NCBI RefSeq assembly: GCF_900112695.1 | Contig: NZ_FOMT01000002.1 | Span: forward strand, 750,479-814,478 | Reading direction: 5' to 3' | Length of the DNA stretch: 64,000 bases | DNA from: Paenibacillus catalpae | Lineage (GTDB): Bacteria; Bacillota; Bacilli; Paenibacillales; Paenibacillaceae | In this document: positions 17,136 through 25,191 of the stretch, in pieces | Position numbering within the stretch: the first letter of the stretch is position 1 | Layout: the number at the start of each line of letters is the position of its first letter | Notes under the pieces: generated by a model | What the model was told of the DNA's origin: nothing | Database searches by the model: none | What the model saw: only the letters and a program-made list of their open reading frames with translations | Made by a program: the position numbers and the translations under genes

Positions 17136-18005
17136 GTGAAATTAGTCAACTTCAGGGAAAAGGAAGCTTCTGCTTCTTATCGTTTGGGAGTATATACCGA
17201 TAAAGGTATTGTGGATGCTGGCGATATAACCATAAACGGTCTATTGCAAGGTGGAGAGACAGCATTAAGTAACCTTCAACAGCATCTTGCGGAGCTCAAG
17301 GAAGAGCAAGTGCGTTACCTGAATGAGTCGGAGGTTGTTTACGGACCATGTGTGCCGGAGCCAGGGAAAATCATTTGTATCGGCCTTAATTACCGCAAGC
17401 ACGCGGAGGAGACGAATATGCCGCTGCCCGAATATCCGATCCTCTTCAGCAAATTCAACAACGCGCTTGCCGCGCATGGTGAGGATGTGCCTCTGCCAAA
17501 GTCGACGCAAAAGGTTGATTATGAGGCAGAGCTTGCGATTGTAATCGGACGCACGGCGAAAAATGTATCGGTGGATAAAGCCCTTGATTATGTATTTGGA
17601 TATTGTGCCTCTAATGACCTGTCAGCCCGCGATCTGCAGACGCGGACAAGCCAGTGGCTTGCCGGCAAATCCTGCGATAAATTCGCGCCTATCGGGCCGT
17701 ATCTCGTCTCCAAGGATGAGGTAGGCGACCCGAATGCTTTGCGAATCAGCTGTAGCGTAAATGGAGAAGTGCGTCAGGACTCGAATACGTCGGATATGAT
17801 TTTTAACTGCAAGGAGATTGTCAGCTATATTTCGCAATGCATGACCTTGTCTCCAGGAGACATCATTCTGACGGGTACGCCGGAAGGCGTCGTGATGGGA
17901 TATCCGCCGGAGAAGCAGGTGTATCTTCAAGCCGGGGATGTCGTAACGATCGAGATTGAGAAGCTGGGCGCACTTACGAACCGGATGGTTGCAGTACAGG
18001 AATAA
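17136..18005 (+). CDS. Fumarylacetoacetate hydrolase family protein
   Basis: 289 residues from GTG 17136, eight bases after GGGAGGG; the frame open from 17058 has no such site. The FAH domain covers about residues 75-285, with GLNYRKHAEET, the metal-binding acidic residues around DYEAELAIVIG, and the late LSPGDIILTGTPEGV motif. Members hydrolyse or decarboxylate acylpyruvates and related dioxo acids with Mg2+ (fumarylpyruvate, acylpyruvate, 5-carboxymethyl-2-hydroxymuconate-type substrates). No catabolic partner gene lies next to it, so the substrate stays open. Confidence 0.9.
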   Translation: MKLVNFREKEASASYRLGVYTDKGIVDAGDITINGLLQGGETALSNLQQHLAELKEEQVRYLNESEVVYGPCVPEPGKIICIGLNYRKHAEETNMPLPEYPILFSKFNNALAAHGEDVPLPKSTQKVDYEAELAIVIGRTAKNVSVDKALDYVFGYCASNDLSARDLQTRTSQWLAGKSCDKFAPIGPYLVSKDEVGDPNALRISCSVNGEVRQDSNTSDMIFNCKEIVSYISQCMTLSPGDIILTGTPEGVVMGYPPEKQVYLQAGDVVTIEIEKLGALTNRMVAVQE

Positions 18006-18011
18006 CGAGCT

Positions 18012-18054
18012 AAAAACCGTCTTAGCCATAAACCAGGGCTAAGACGGTTTTTTT
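18012..18054. terminator. Bidirectional terminator FAH / XRE regulator
   Basis: AAAAACCGTCTTAGCC and GGCTAAGACGG arms. The minus-strand regulator gene ends inside the hairpin at 18039. Confidence 0.85.
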
Positions 18055-18896
18055 CTCATAAGCTTGCTTAACTTCTCTTCCGTATCGCTGTCCGGCGCCG
18101 GCGTATAAATGCTGCAGCGTAGATCCGATCCGCCTTGCAGCTGCAGGGATGTCAAATGGAAAAGCATTTTCCCCGCTTTCGCATGCCGGAATTCCAGAAC
18201 TACCTCGGGCGCTGTACGAACCTCGCTATGCTCCCACAGCTCCTGAAAATCCGGATGCAGCTCCTTCATTTCCTTCAGAAACTGGTCATACCAGTTATCC
18301 TCTACGTATTGCCCGTAATAAGCCCGGAAGATGGACAGAAACCCGCTCGCGAACTGCTTCCAATTAACCGCAAGACGGCGAAGCTCCTGCCTTGTAAATA
18401 TAAGCTTGATCATATTTCGCTCCGATTCGGGAATCTGGGCAAAATCGACAAAGACATGGGCAGCAGCTTCATTCCAGCCGACAATTTGGCAGCGGCGGTC
18501 AGAGATGATGGAGGGGCATTGTCTTAATTCCTGCAGAATTTTGCGTAATGGCGGACTGACCGCATCCGATGAATAGGAGGGCAGCTCAGCAGTACCGGAT
18601 GCTCCTGCTCCGGGCTCCAACGCAAGGCCGTGCAAATAGTTGCGTTCATCATGCGTAAGCCGCAGGGCAGAAGCAATGGCGTCAAGGACATTGGGGGAGG
18701 CCTGAATGTCCCGTCCCTGTTCCAGCCAGGTATACCAGGTCGTACTTACGCCAGCCAGAGCTGCAACCTCTTCCCGTCTGAGGCCTGGTGTCCTTCTCCG
18801 GCTGCCGGGAGGGTAACCGACCTCCTCCGGCGTGAGCTTGGCCCGCTGGGCTTTAAGAAAGCTGGAAAGCGCGGCGAGCCGCGTCTTATGATTCAT
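18039..18896 (-). CDS. XRE-type regulator with MmyB-like ligand domain
   Basis: 285 residues from ATG 18896 (GGAGG eleven bases upstream). The N-terminal helix-turn-helix includes RTPGLRREEVAALAGVSTTWYTWLEQGRDI at about 35-65, the hallmark of this family. The C-terminal about 180 residues match the MmyB-like ligand-binding domain (IISDRRCQIVGWNEAAAHVF, RLAVNWKQFASGF), which binds fatty-acid-like ligands in structurally studied members. It is divergent from the ketoacyl-ACP synthase gene, so control of that gene by a lipid signal is a reasonable guess. Confidence 0.9.
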   Translation of the reverse strand: MNHKTRLAALSSFLKAQRAKLTPEEVGYPPGSRRRTPGLRREEVAALAGVSTTWYTWLEQGRDIQASPNVLDAIASALRLTHDERNYLHGLALEPGAGASGTAELPSYSSDAVSPPLRKILQELRQCPSIISDRRCQIVGWNEAAAHVFVDFAQIPESERNMIKLIFTRQELRRLAVNWKQFASGFLSIFRAYYGQYVEDNWYDQFLKEMKELHPDFQELWEHSEVRTAPEVVLEFRHAKAGKMLFHLTSLQLQGGSDLRCSIYTPAPDSDTEEKLSKLMRKKPS

Positions 18897-19115
18897 AATG
18901 ATTCATACCTCCGAATCGGTTAATCCTGTTACTCATTATACTAGGATAAACGACAACTTGTAATAGGATACTTGCTGTGGCAACATGATTTAATATCAGG
19001 TACTAATTTTGAGGTGCAGCCACCTGATAAAGTGAATGCTTACGAGGTAAGAATCATCACAAACAGCGAGAATCGCGCTATTTGTGTGATCATTCTTTTA
19101 AGGAGTGTTAAACCT

Positions 19116-20354
19116 ATGGAACGTGTAGTTATTACGGGAATGGGCGTTATCTCGCCGCTAGGGAAAACGGTTGATGAGTTATGGAGCCGCATGAAGCGGG
19201 GCGAGTCGGGAATTTCGCGGATAGATGCTTTTGATACAGAAAGGCTGAAAACAAAAATAGCAGGGACGGTTGCTGATTTCGATCCGGAAGGATTGTTTGG
19301 CCGCAAAGAAGCAAGAAAGATGGACCGTTTCGTGCAATTTGCCGTTGCCGCCGCCGATCAGGCGATTGCACATGCAGGCCTCAAGCTGGATGAGATGGAC
19401 CGGGACCGCATTGGGGTCTATGTCGGCTCGGGGATTGGCGGATTAAGCACCTTAATGGAGCAGGACGAAATCTTGCGCACACGCGGACCTGAACGCGTAA
19501 GTCCGATGCTGGTGCCGATGATGATTGCCAATATGGCTGCAGCTTCAATTAGTATCAGGTACCAATTAACGGGTCCAACCTTGGCGCCGGTTACAGCCTG
19601 CTCAATCGGCAATACCGCGATTGGTGAAGCGATGAGGCTCATTCGGCTTGGTGTGGCGGATGTGGTTATTGCGGGAGGGGCAGAGGCAACGGTAAACGAG
19701 CTGTCGCTTGCAAGCTTTGGCAATGCGCAGGCTATATCTTCCCGGAATGAGGATCCGACGAAAGCAAGCCGGCCGTTTGATCAGGGCCGAGACGGTTTTG
19801 TGATGTCGGAGGGAGCGGGTATTGTTGTGCTAGAGTCACTTGCTCATGCGAAGAAACGGCAGGCGGAAATTTTTGGCGAGGTGGTTGGTTACGGGGCAAG
19901 CTCCGATGCTTATCACATTGTTGCGACACATCCGGAAGGGACAGGGGCGTACACGGCCATGCGGACTGCCCTTGCAGATGCGGGAATTCAACCTTCCGAT
20001 GTGGATATCATCAGCGCGCATGCGACAAGCACGGGACTTGGGGACCGCTCGGAGGGCCAGGCGATCAGCCGGTTATTCGGCGAAGAGGCCAGCCGTATTG
20101 CGGTTACGGCAAATAAGTCGATGCTGGGTCATATGTTAGGAGCGGCAGGCGGCGTTGAGGCGATTGCCCTCATTCAGAGTCTGCGCGAAGGAATCGTGCC
20201 GCCGACCATTAACCTTGAGCAGCTTGATCCGGAATGCGGTTTGGTTAATGTTCCAACAACAGCACAATCCGCTCTGCTGAACATCGGTTTATCCAATTCA
20301 TTCGGCTTCGGCGGACATAACGCCGTTATTGTGCTGAGACGGTTCGAGGGCTGA
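19116..20354 (+). CDS. fabF: Beta-ketoacyl-ACP synthase II-like
   Basis: 412 residues from ATG 19116 (AAGGAG upstream). The thiolase-fold synthase has catalytic C162 (VTACSIGNTAIGEA), H302 (ISAHATSTGLGD) and H339 (KSMLGHMLGAAGG), with the GFGGHN C-terminal motif. It condenses malonyl-ACP with acyl-ACP. The gene stands alone rather than in a fab operon, and faces an MmyB-type regulator, so a specialised fatty-acid or secondary-lipid role is as likely as housekeeping elongation. Its last 57 bases overlap the 3' end of the convergent WYL gene. Confidence 0.88.
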   Translation: MERVVITGMGVISPLGKTVDELWSRMKRGESGISRIDAFDTERLKTKIAGTVADFDPEGLFGRKEARKMDRFVQFAVAAADQAIAHAGLKLDEMDRDRIGVYVGSGIGGLSTLMEQDEILRTRGPERVSPMLVPMMIANMAAASISIRYQLTGPTLAPVTACSIGNTAIGEAMRLIRLGVADVVIAGGAEATVNELSLASFGNAQAISSRNEDPTKASRPFDQGRDGFVMSEGAGIVVLESLAHAKKRQAEIFGEVVGYGASSDAYHIVATHPEGTGAYTAMRTALADAGIQPSDVDIISAHATSTGLGDRSEGQAISRLFGEEASRIAVTANKSMLGHMLGAAGGVEAIALIQSLREGIVPPTINLEQLDPECGLVNVPTTAQSALLNIGLSNSFGFGGHNAVIVLRRFEG

Positions 20355-21164
20355 AGCATCGCCGTAACGGGCTAATGATTTATGCGCTGCTTCACGCAGC
20401 CGATACTTCATATAGGGATGGTCGGCAACGCGGACGCGCAGGCCGAGGAACCGAAGCTTTGACAGCACATATTCCGTCTCGTCGCCCAGAAAAGTCAGCT
20501 TGATCGTATAAGTATCAGATAGCTCATCGTAATGTACCTGCTTGTCAAAACAGGAGAAAGCATACAATATCCGGGACAGCTCTCTGTTATAAGCCGGAAT
20601 AATCTCAATCATGGCGTGCTGCATGCGCTTATCCCGTTGTCTGGCCAGCGCGTCTGCCGCCTGATTGAAAAACTCCTCGCTTACCGGCATTTCTTCAACA
20701 CTGCTGATACTGCGCAATCTGGTCGACATCAGTGAGCGGGTTCTCCGGTTGTACCAGAGCAAATACCACTCTCTCTTCACCATGGAGTATTCCAGCTTGT
20801 AAGGAACACCGGCCTGGCGGGGGAGCAGATGACCGTCTTTACGGAAATAGTGGAGCTGCATGCCCGATTTCTTCACAATCATCTGTCTTAACGTCCGGAG
20901 CATGGGATGATACAGGGAAGACGTGGTGCTCGCGGCTTTTTCTATAATGATGGTCCGGAAATTACCGGTATGGGGCTGTTCATCCGATCCGCTGAGGCTT
21001 TGCTGAAGCTTATGCAGGGTATCTGCTTCGATCGCAGCGACAGCATCCGGATGCTCCAGCATCATCAGCAGCCAGCGGCGTTCCTGTGCGGTAACGGCAA
21101 GGGCACCATGCTCATCAAGCTGTGCCATCATCCGGTAATTGAATATTTTTTCGAACAGGTTCAT
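20298..21164 (-). CDS. WYL domain regulator B (short partner)
   Basis: 288 residues. ATG 21164 lies inside the 3' end of the upstream WYL gene with AAGGAG about twelve bases before it. The WYL/PafC-like region includes YSMVKREWYLLWYNRRTRSLMSTRLRSI near residues 150-180. There is no clear separate helix-turn-helix, so it resembles the second member of PafB/PafC-type pairs. Many WYL domains bind nucleic acid ligands and control DNA-damage or RNA-repair genes. Its last 18 codons read antisense through the end of the fabF-like gene, an unusual coding overlap. Confidence 0.8.
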   Translation of the reverse strand: MNLFEKIFNYRMMAQLDEHGALAVTAQERRWLLMMLEHPDAVAAIEADTLHKLQQSLSGSDEQPHTGNFRTIIIEKAASTTSSLYHPMLRTLRQMIVKKSGMQLHYFRKDGHLLPRQAGVPYKLEYSMVKREWYLLWYNRRTRSLMSTRLRSISSVEEMPVSEEFFNQAADALARQRDKRMQHAMIEIIPAYNRELSRILYAFSCFDKQVHYDELSDTYTIKLTFLGDETEYVLSKLRFLGLRVRVADHPYMKYRLREAAHKSLARYGDASALEPSQHNNGVMSAEAE

Positions 21165-22467
21165 AGTAAGCCGCAAGCTCCTTCCATTCTTTAATAAACT
21201 CCCGCCTTAATGCCGCGGGCTCAAGTACCTCACAGCTGGATCCAAAGCTGCGAAGCCAAGGCTTGATCTCCTGCGTGCCGTTTACCGTAATCTCGAACAG
21301 GAATGAAACGTCATCCTCCTCCGTAATGACACCCCACTGTCCTTGCAGCAGCACCCGGTCTTTAATGAAGTTTCGTTTTGCCCCATCCGGGTTGAAAAAT
21401 CTTACTTTCACCTCAACCGGTCTGCCCATATCAACGAGCCAGCTGTACCTTGTATTCCGCTCAAGCGAAGCGAGCTTTGTCATGTACTCGTCTTCCGTCA
21501 CAAATCCGCTTTCCTCCAGCTGCGTAATGCCTTCCATTCGGAAAATCGCTACACCGGATCGTCCTGCGCTATAGCCAAGCAGATACCAGCGTCCATATTG
21601 ATGGTCGTAAGCGATCTTCAGCGGCAGCATCTCGGCAAGTCTGCCTTCCGACTCTTTGGTGAACATCGGATTTGTATTTTTGGACTGATAGCTCTGGTTG
21701 GATTTGGGCGTGAAGTAGTGGAAGCTCAGCTTCCGTCTGGCCTCAATCGCCTGCATGATCGTATAGAGATGCGCTTCGTCCAGAATGCGCGAATGATAGT
21801 GGTACTTATATAAGAACAGATCACTTGCCCCGTCCGGCAGCTGCCGGCGCTTCATCGCTTTTTTAAGACTGTCCCTCAATAGATAACCCTGGACGGAAGG
21901 GACCTGCGTGTTGGCCATCACATCTACAAAAGCATACAGGTCCGATAATTCTTCGTCGGAGAGCATGGTTACGAAATCATTGTGCGCGGTATATTTCTGC
22001 GGTCTTCCGCCCGGAAGCCGCCTGATAACGCCTGCCTGCTCCAAATATTTGAGATCGGAGCGGATTGTTTTCTCATCTGGCAGAGCCAGCTCTCCCGGCA
22101 TTCCTTCGCTGCAAAGCTCGAGAAGCTCCATTGAAGTAAGCGACTGCTCCTGCAGGGAAGCGATGAGGAGGGATAAGCGGTAGCTCTCAGATTCCTTGAG
22201 TGATTTGGAACGGAAAAGGAAGAGCAGAAGAGGGTCTGCCGATTCGTAATAACTGGTTCGCAGCATGTCTGCCATTGCTTTATTTTGTTCATCAGCTGTC
22301 TGCTGCTGGACGGTTCCGGCAATGTCCTTTAAGCGCCGGATCGTCTTGTCGAAGGTATGTACAGAGATGCCGAGCCGGTCGGCGAACTGCTGACGGTTAT
22401 AAGCGCCGCTGGTCAGCACCAGCATTCGCAGAAACTGGATTTCTTTATCAAAGCTTTCTTTTGCCAC
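21115..22467 (-). CDS. WYL domain regulator A with N-terminal helix-turn-helix
   Basis: 450 residues from GTG 22467. The N-terminus holds a DeoR-like helix-turn-helix (LVLTSGAYNRQQFADRLGISVHTFDKTIRRL). A second wing-like segment follows (LPDEKTIRSDLKYLEQAGVIRRL), then a WYL domain (KLSFHYFTPKSN ... MLPLKIAYDHQYGRWYLLGYS) and a C-terminal WCX-like extension. It is the first gene of the WYL pair, transcribed away from the structured RNA/slipin/RlaP unit, so it is the likely controller of that unit. A 16-base palindrome lies 27 bases before its start. Confidence 0.85.
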   Translation of the reverse strand: MAKESFDKEIQFLRMLVLTSGAYNRQQFADRLGISVHTFDKTIRRLKDIAGTVQQQTADEQNKAMADMLRTSYYESADPLLLFLFRSKSLKESESYRLSLLIASLQEQSLTSMELLELCSEGMPGELALPDEKTIRSDLKYLEQAGVIRRLPGGRPQKYTAHNDFVTMLSDEELSDLYAFVDVMANTQVPSVQGYLLRDSLKKAMKRRQLPDGASDLFLYKYHYHSRILDEAHLYTIMQAIEARRKLSFHYFTPKSNQSYQSKNTNPMFTKESEGRLAEMLPLKIAYDHQYGRWYLLGYSAGRSGVAIFRMEGITQLEESGFVTEDEYMTKLASLERNTRYSWLVDMGRPVEVKVRFFNPDGAKRNFIKDRVLLQGQWGVITEEDDVSFLFEITVNGTQEIKPWLRSFGSSCEVLEPAALRREFIKEWKELAAYYEPVRKNIQLPDDGTA

Positions 22468-22493
22468 GGTTCATGAGGCCCCTTTCAACCGGA

Positions 22494-22509
22494 AGAGGTA
22501 GTTACCTCT
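22494..22509. promoter_or_regulatory. Palindrome in the WYL/RNA divergent region
   Basis: AGAGGTA and TACCTCT arms two bases apart, 27 bases upstream of WYL A. It is a candidate operator; there is no direct evidence of binding. Confidence 0.45.
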
Positions 22510-22582
22510 ATTGTAACAAGGGCTGGCGAAACGGGATACGCTTTGGAGGGACTTTCTCCAGGGAAAGTTAGTTAGAGTGTTC

Positions 22583-22646
22583 CGAAGTAACTCGTCTAAT
22601 CCTGGTCTCTGCCGCAATGTACGTTGGATTCACTACAGTAACTTCG
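22583..22646 (+). ncRNA. Long hairpin at the start of a probable structured RNA
   Basis: CGAAGTAACT (22583-22592) pairs with AGTAACTTCG (22637-22646) with one mismatch, and AATCC (22598-22602) pairs with GGATT (22626-22630). Further small hairpins follow (TGGAT/ATCCA near 22680; GCGGGGATG/CATCCCGC near 22792-22816). No convincing protein is encoded between 22468 and 23234. The strand is assumed to be that of the downstream tRNA-like part. Confidence 0.45.
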
Positions 22647-22879
22647 AGGCGATTTGCTGCTTGCGTTCCTCTACGCTGGATTTCATCCAACCTAATCATG
22701 CTTTTTGGTATTCGCCATACTTCCACCATGTTCCTGAAACCGAGCATCGATTTTAATGAGGTTGTAAAGCAAACGGCCGGGCCGAACCGGGCGGGGATGT
22801 CGATGATCATCCCGCAGTACCCGTGCAGTCTCTGTACGCGGTATGCTGTCGGACTTGGTACGTACTTTACTCAATTATT

Positions 22880-22952
22880 GCGGAGGTTCGAATCCTCCAT
22901 CGTCCTTGGGAGACGATTCTGGTAGAGCGATGACTCGACTTTTAATCGAGAT
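22880..22952 (+). ncRNA. tRNA-like element with permuted arm order (Lys-type anticodon arm)
   Basis: In order: a perfect T arm (GGAGG TTCGAAT CCTCC, 22882-22898); ATCGTC (22899-22904), which pairs with GACGAT (22912-22917) through a seven-base loop and so forms a closed acceptor-like stem; a partial D arm (TGGTAGAGC); and a perfect anticodon arm CTCGA CTTTTAA TCGAG (22934-22950), identical in loop to the tRNA-Lys at 10.3 kb. The T arm precedes the D and anticodon arms, so it is not a normal tRNA gene, and the 5' half of the D stem is missing. Bacterial Y RNAs contain tRNA-mimic modules, and this position, just upstream of slipin and RlaP genes, fits that comparison. Confidence 0.55.
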
Positions 22953-23234
22953 CAATCAAACTCAAAGCGAACATGTTGTTTTGGAGAAAATGCTCAGCAG
23001 GCTCTAACAGCTGCACCATACGCCGAGGCTCTGCAGTCCGCGGATACCGGACGGAAGATAACTGCATCCAGGGCTGCTGCCAAACGTACCGCAGGCAGGC
23101 TCAAGCAAGACGGTCTGCTGCGCTGCCGGAGGAGTCAGCCGGTCGAGCAGGGATGCCATTCTTAAGCGGAACTCCGCTTCGGGTTCGGGAGCATTTTCGC
23201 CAATCAACGCAAAATCAAAGGAGGTTATACACCT

Positions 23235-24353
23235 ATGACGACATATATAAACAAAATTACGATTCAAAACGATCAGCGTGGACTGCTGTTTAAGGACGGA
23301 AGCTACGTAAGGCTGCTTGGTCCGGGCAAACACCGCTTTCCCTATTTCTCGAAAATGACGGTAACGGTAATGGATGTAACCAAGCCGTTTGTCGTGCCTG
23401 GCAAGGAGCTTGCATTGTTCCTGCATGATGACGGACTGCTTGAGGAGCTTCACATCATTGACGTTGCCGATGACGAATATGTGCTTCATTACGAAGACGG
23501 CAGAAGCAGCGGCCTTCTGAAGGCAGGCAAGTACGCCTACTGGAAGTCGGCGATCAAGCATGCTTTCACTCGCCTGAATACCCGGAATATCGAGCTCCCA
23601 GCATCCTTAAATGCCGCAGATCTGTTGAAGCTGAATGCGTTCTACAGCACCCATGAGGTGGCGGGTCATGAGAAAGGCTTCCTGTTCTATGATAATGTGC
23701 TGCAGAGGGAGCTTGGTCCGGGCAAATACCGGTTCTGGCGTACGCCGGTTTCGGTTGCGGTACAAACGGTGGATATGCGCCGCCAGCAGCTGGATCTGAC
23801 CGGACAGGAAATGATGACGGAGGATAAAGTGACCCTTCGCTTAAATTTTGTCAGCCAATACGTCATGAAGGATCCGCTCAAAGCGATGGAGATCAGGGGC
23901 TTCGAAGAACAGCTGTACATTCAGCTTCAATTAATCCTGCGGGAATATGTAGGGACGATGAAGCTGGATGAGCTGCTGCGCACGAAACAGGAGATTGGCG
24001 CTTTTGTGCTGGAGAGGCTGGCGGTAAGAAGCGGGGAATACGGAGTTGCGTTTCTTAGCGCGGGCGTGAAGGACATCATCCTGCCCGGTGAAGTGAAGGA
24101 CATTATGAATACCGTACTTCTTGCGGAGAAAAAAGCACAAGCTAATCTCATTACGCGCCGCGAGGAAACGGCATCCACGAGAAGCCTTCTGAATACGGCG
24201 AAGCTGATGGATGAGAATGCCACGCTGTACCGCTTGAAGGAGCTCGAGTTCCTGGAAAAAATATGCGATAACGTCGGAAGCGTTTCGCTCACGGGCGGGG
24301 GCAATCTGGTTGAGCAGTTAAATCAGCTGCTTGGCGGCAAACGTTCGGGTTAG
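23235..24353 (+). CDS. Slipin-family (SPFH/band 7) protein without a membrane anchor
   Basis: 372 residues; AAAGGAGG precedes the ATG. The SPFH/slipin core lies in the C-terminal two thirds (VQTVDMRRQQLDLTGQEMMTEDKVTLRLNF, then a long helix with REETASTRSLLNTAKLM). The N-terminal about 120 residues form an extra beta-rich repeat of the GPGKHRF/GPGKYRF type instead of a membrane hairpin. Slipins of this soluble type are found with RtcB/RlaP RNA-repair genes. Here RlaP follows after 14 bases, so the two form an operon. The biochemical role in repair is not established. Confidence 0.85.
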   Translation: MTTYINKITIQNDQRGLLFKDGSYVRLLGPGKHRFPYFSKMTVTVMDVTKPFVVPGKELALFLHDDGLLEELHIIDVADDEYVLHYEDGRSSGLLKAGKYAYWKSAIKHAFTRLNTRNIELPASLNAADLLKLNAFYSTHEVAGHEKGFLFYDNVLQRELGPGKYRFWRTPVSVAVQTVDMRRQQLDLTGQEMMTEDKVTLRLNFVSQYVMKDPLKAMEIRGFEEQLYIQLQLILREYVGTMKLDELLRTKQEIGAFVLERLAVRSGEYGVAFLSAGVKDIILPGEVKDIMNTVLLAEKKAQANLITRREETASTRSLLNTAKLMDENATLYRLKELEFLEKICDNVGSVSLTGGGNLVEQLNQLLGGKRSG

Positions 24354-24367
24354 GGGGGAGCAGTGTT

Positions 24368-25165
24368 ATGGATGAGCATTACCGGTTAAAAATCGAGGCC
24401 GAGCTCGCACGTATCGAGGAGGAAGACAATATCCGCATCCTGTACGCCTGCGAGTCCGGCTCCCGCGCTTGGGGTTTCCCGTCGAAGGACAGCGACTACG
24501 ACGTCCGCTTCCTTTATGTACGGCCGGTGGAATGTTATTTGTCGATCAGGGAACGAAGGGATGTAATCGAACGTCCCATCAGCGGGATGCTGGATATAAA
24601 CGGCTGGGATCTGCGTAAGGCATTAGCCCTGTTCAGCAAATCGAACCCGCCACTTCTGGAATGGCTGCAATCGCCGATCAGGTACATGGAGCCTTATACG
24701 ACAGCCGAACGAATCCGAAGCTTTTCCACCGCAACCTTTTCGCCAAAGTCCTGTATGTTCCATTATCTCCATATGGCGAAGGGCAATTACCGGGAATATT
24801 TGCAGGGCGATACGGTCCGAGTGAAAAAGTACTTCTATGTACTTCGTCCGCTGCTGGCCTGCAGCTGGATTGAGAAATATAATGAAATGCCGCCTATGCT
24901 GTTCGAGGAGCTTGTAGAGGATTTAATCCCGGGTGACAGCGAGCTTTATGACATTATTCAACGTCTTCTCCTCAGAAAACGTGCAGGCGAAGAGCTGAGT
25001 ATGGAGCCGCGTATCCAGCAGCTTAACGACTATCTGGAGGGCCAAATCCTTTATTTCGAGCAGGCTGCAAAAGGCTTGGACACAGCAGAAGGTCTCACTG
25101 ATGAACAGCTGGATAAGCTGTTTCGGGATGCCCTGCTGGAGGCATGGGGAAAAGTAAGTGTATAA
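24368..25165 (+). CDS. RlaP-type nucleotidyltransferase (COG3541-like, RNA repair)
   Basis: 265 residues, start 14 bases after the slipin stop, with GGGGGAGCAGTGTT upstream. The DNA-polymerase-beta-type nucleotidyltransferase signature is GSRAWGFPSKDSDYDVRFLY: G31-S32 and the metal pair D43/D45. The rest (FSKSNPPLLEWLQSPI, FHYLHMAKGNYREYL, KKYFYVLRPLLACSWI) matches the YcgL/RlaP family, named for its link with RNA ligases. The predicted activity is nucleotide addition to damaged RNA 3' ends. No ligase (RtcB, Rnl) or phosphatase gene is seen within the window, so the partner must be elsewhere or the system works differently. Confidence 0.82.
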   Translation: MDEHYRLKIEAELARIEEEDNIRILYACESGSRAWGFPSKDSDYDVRFLYVRPVECYLSIRERRDVIERPISGMLDINGWDLRKALALFSKSNPPLLEWLQSPIRYMEPYTTAERIRSFSTATFSPKSCMFHYLHMAKGNYREYLQGDTVRVKKYFYVLRPLLACSWIEKYNEMPPMLFEELVEDLIPGDSELYDIIQRLLLRKRAGEELSMEPRIQQLNDYLEGQILYFEQAAKGLDTAEGLTDEQLDKLFRDALLEAWGKVSV

Positions 25166-25191
25166 TGGTGGTAGAAGAGGAGGGGTGCCGG

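Noticed and set aside
22568..22925. Open frames on both strands of the gap before the slipin gene
   Set aside because: No ribosome site, no recognisable domain, and the interval is rich in RNA-type hairpins; it is better explained as non-coding.
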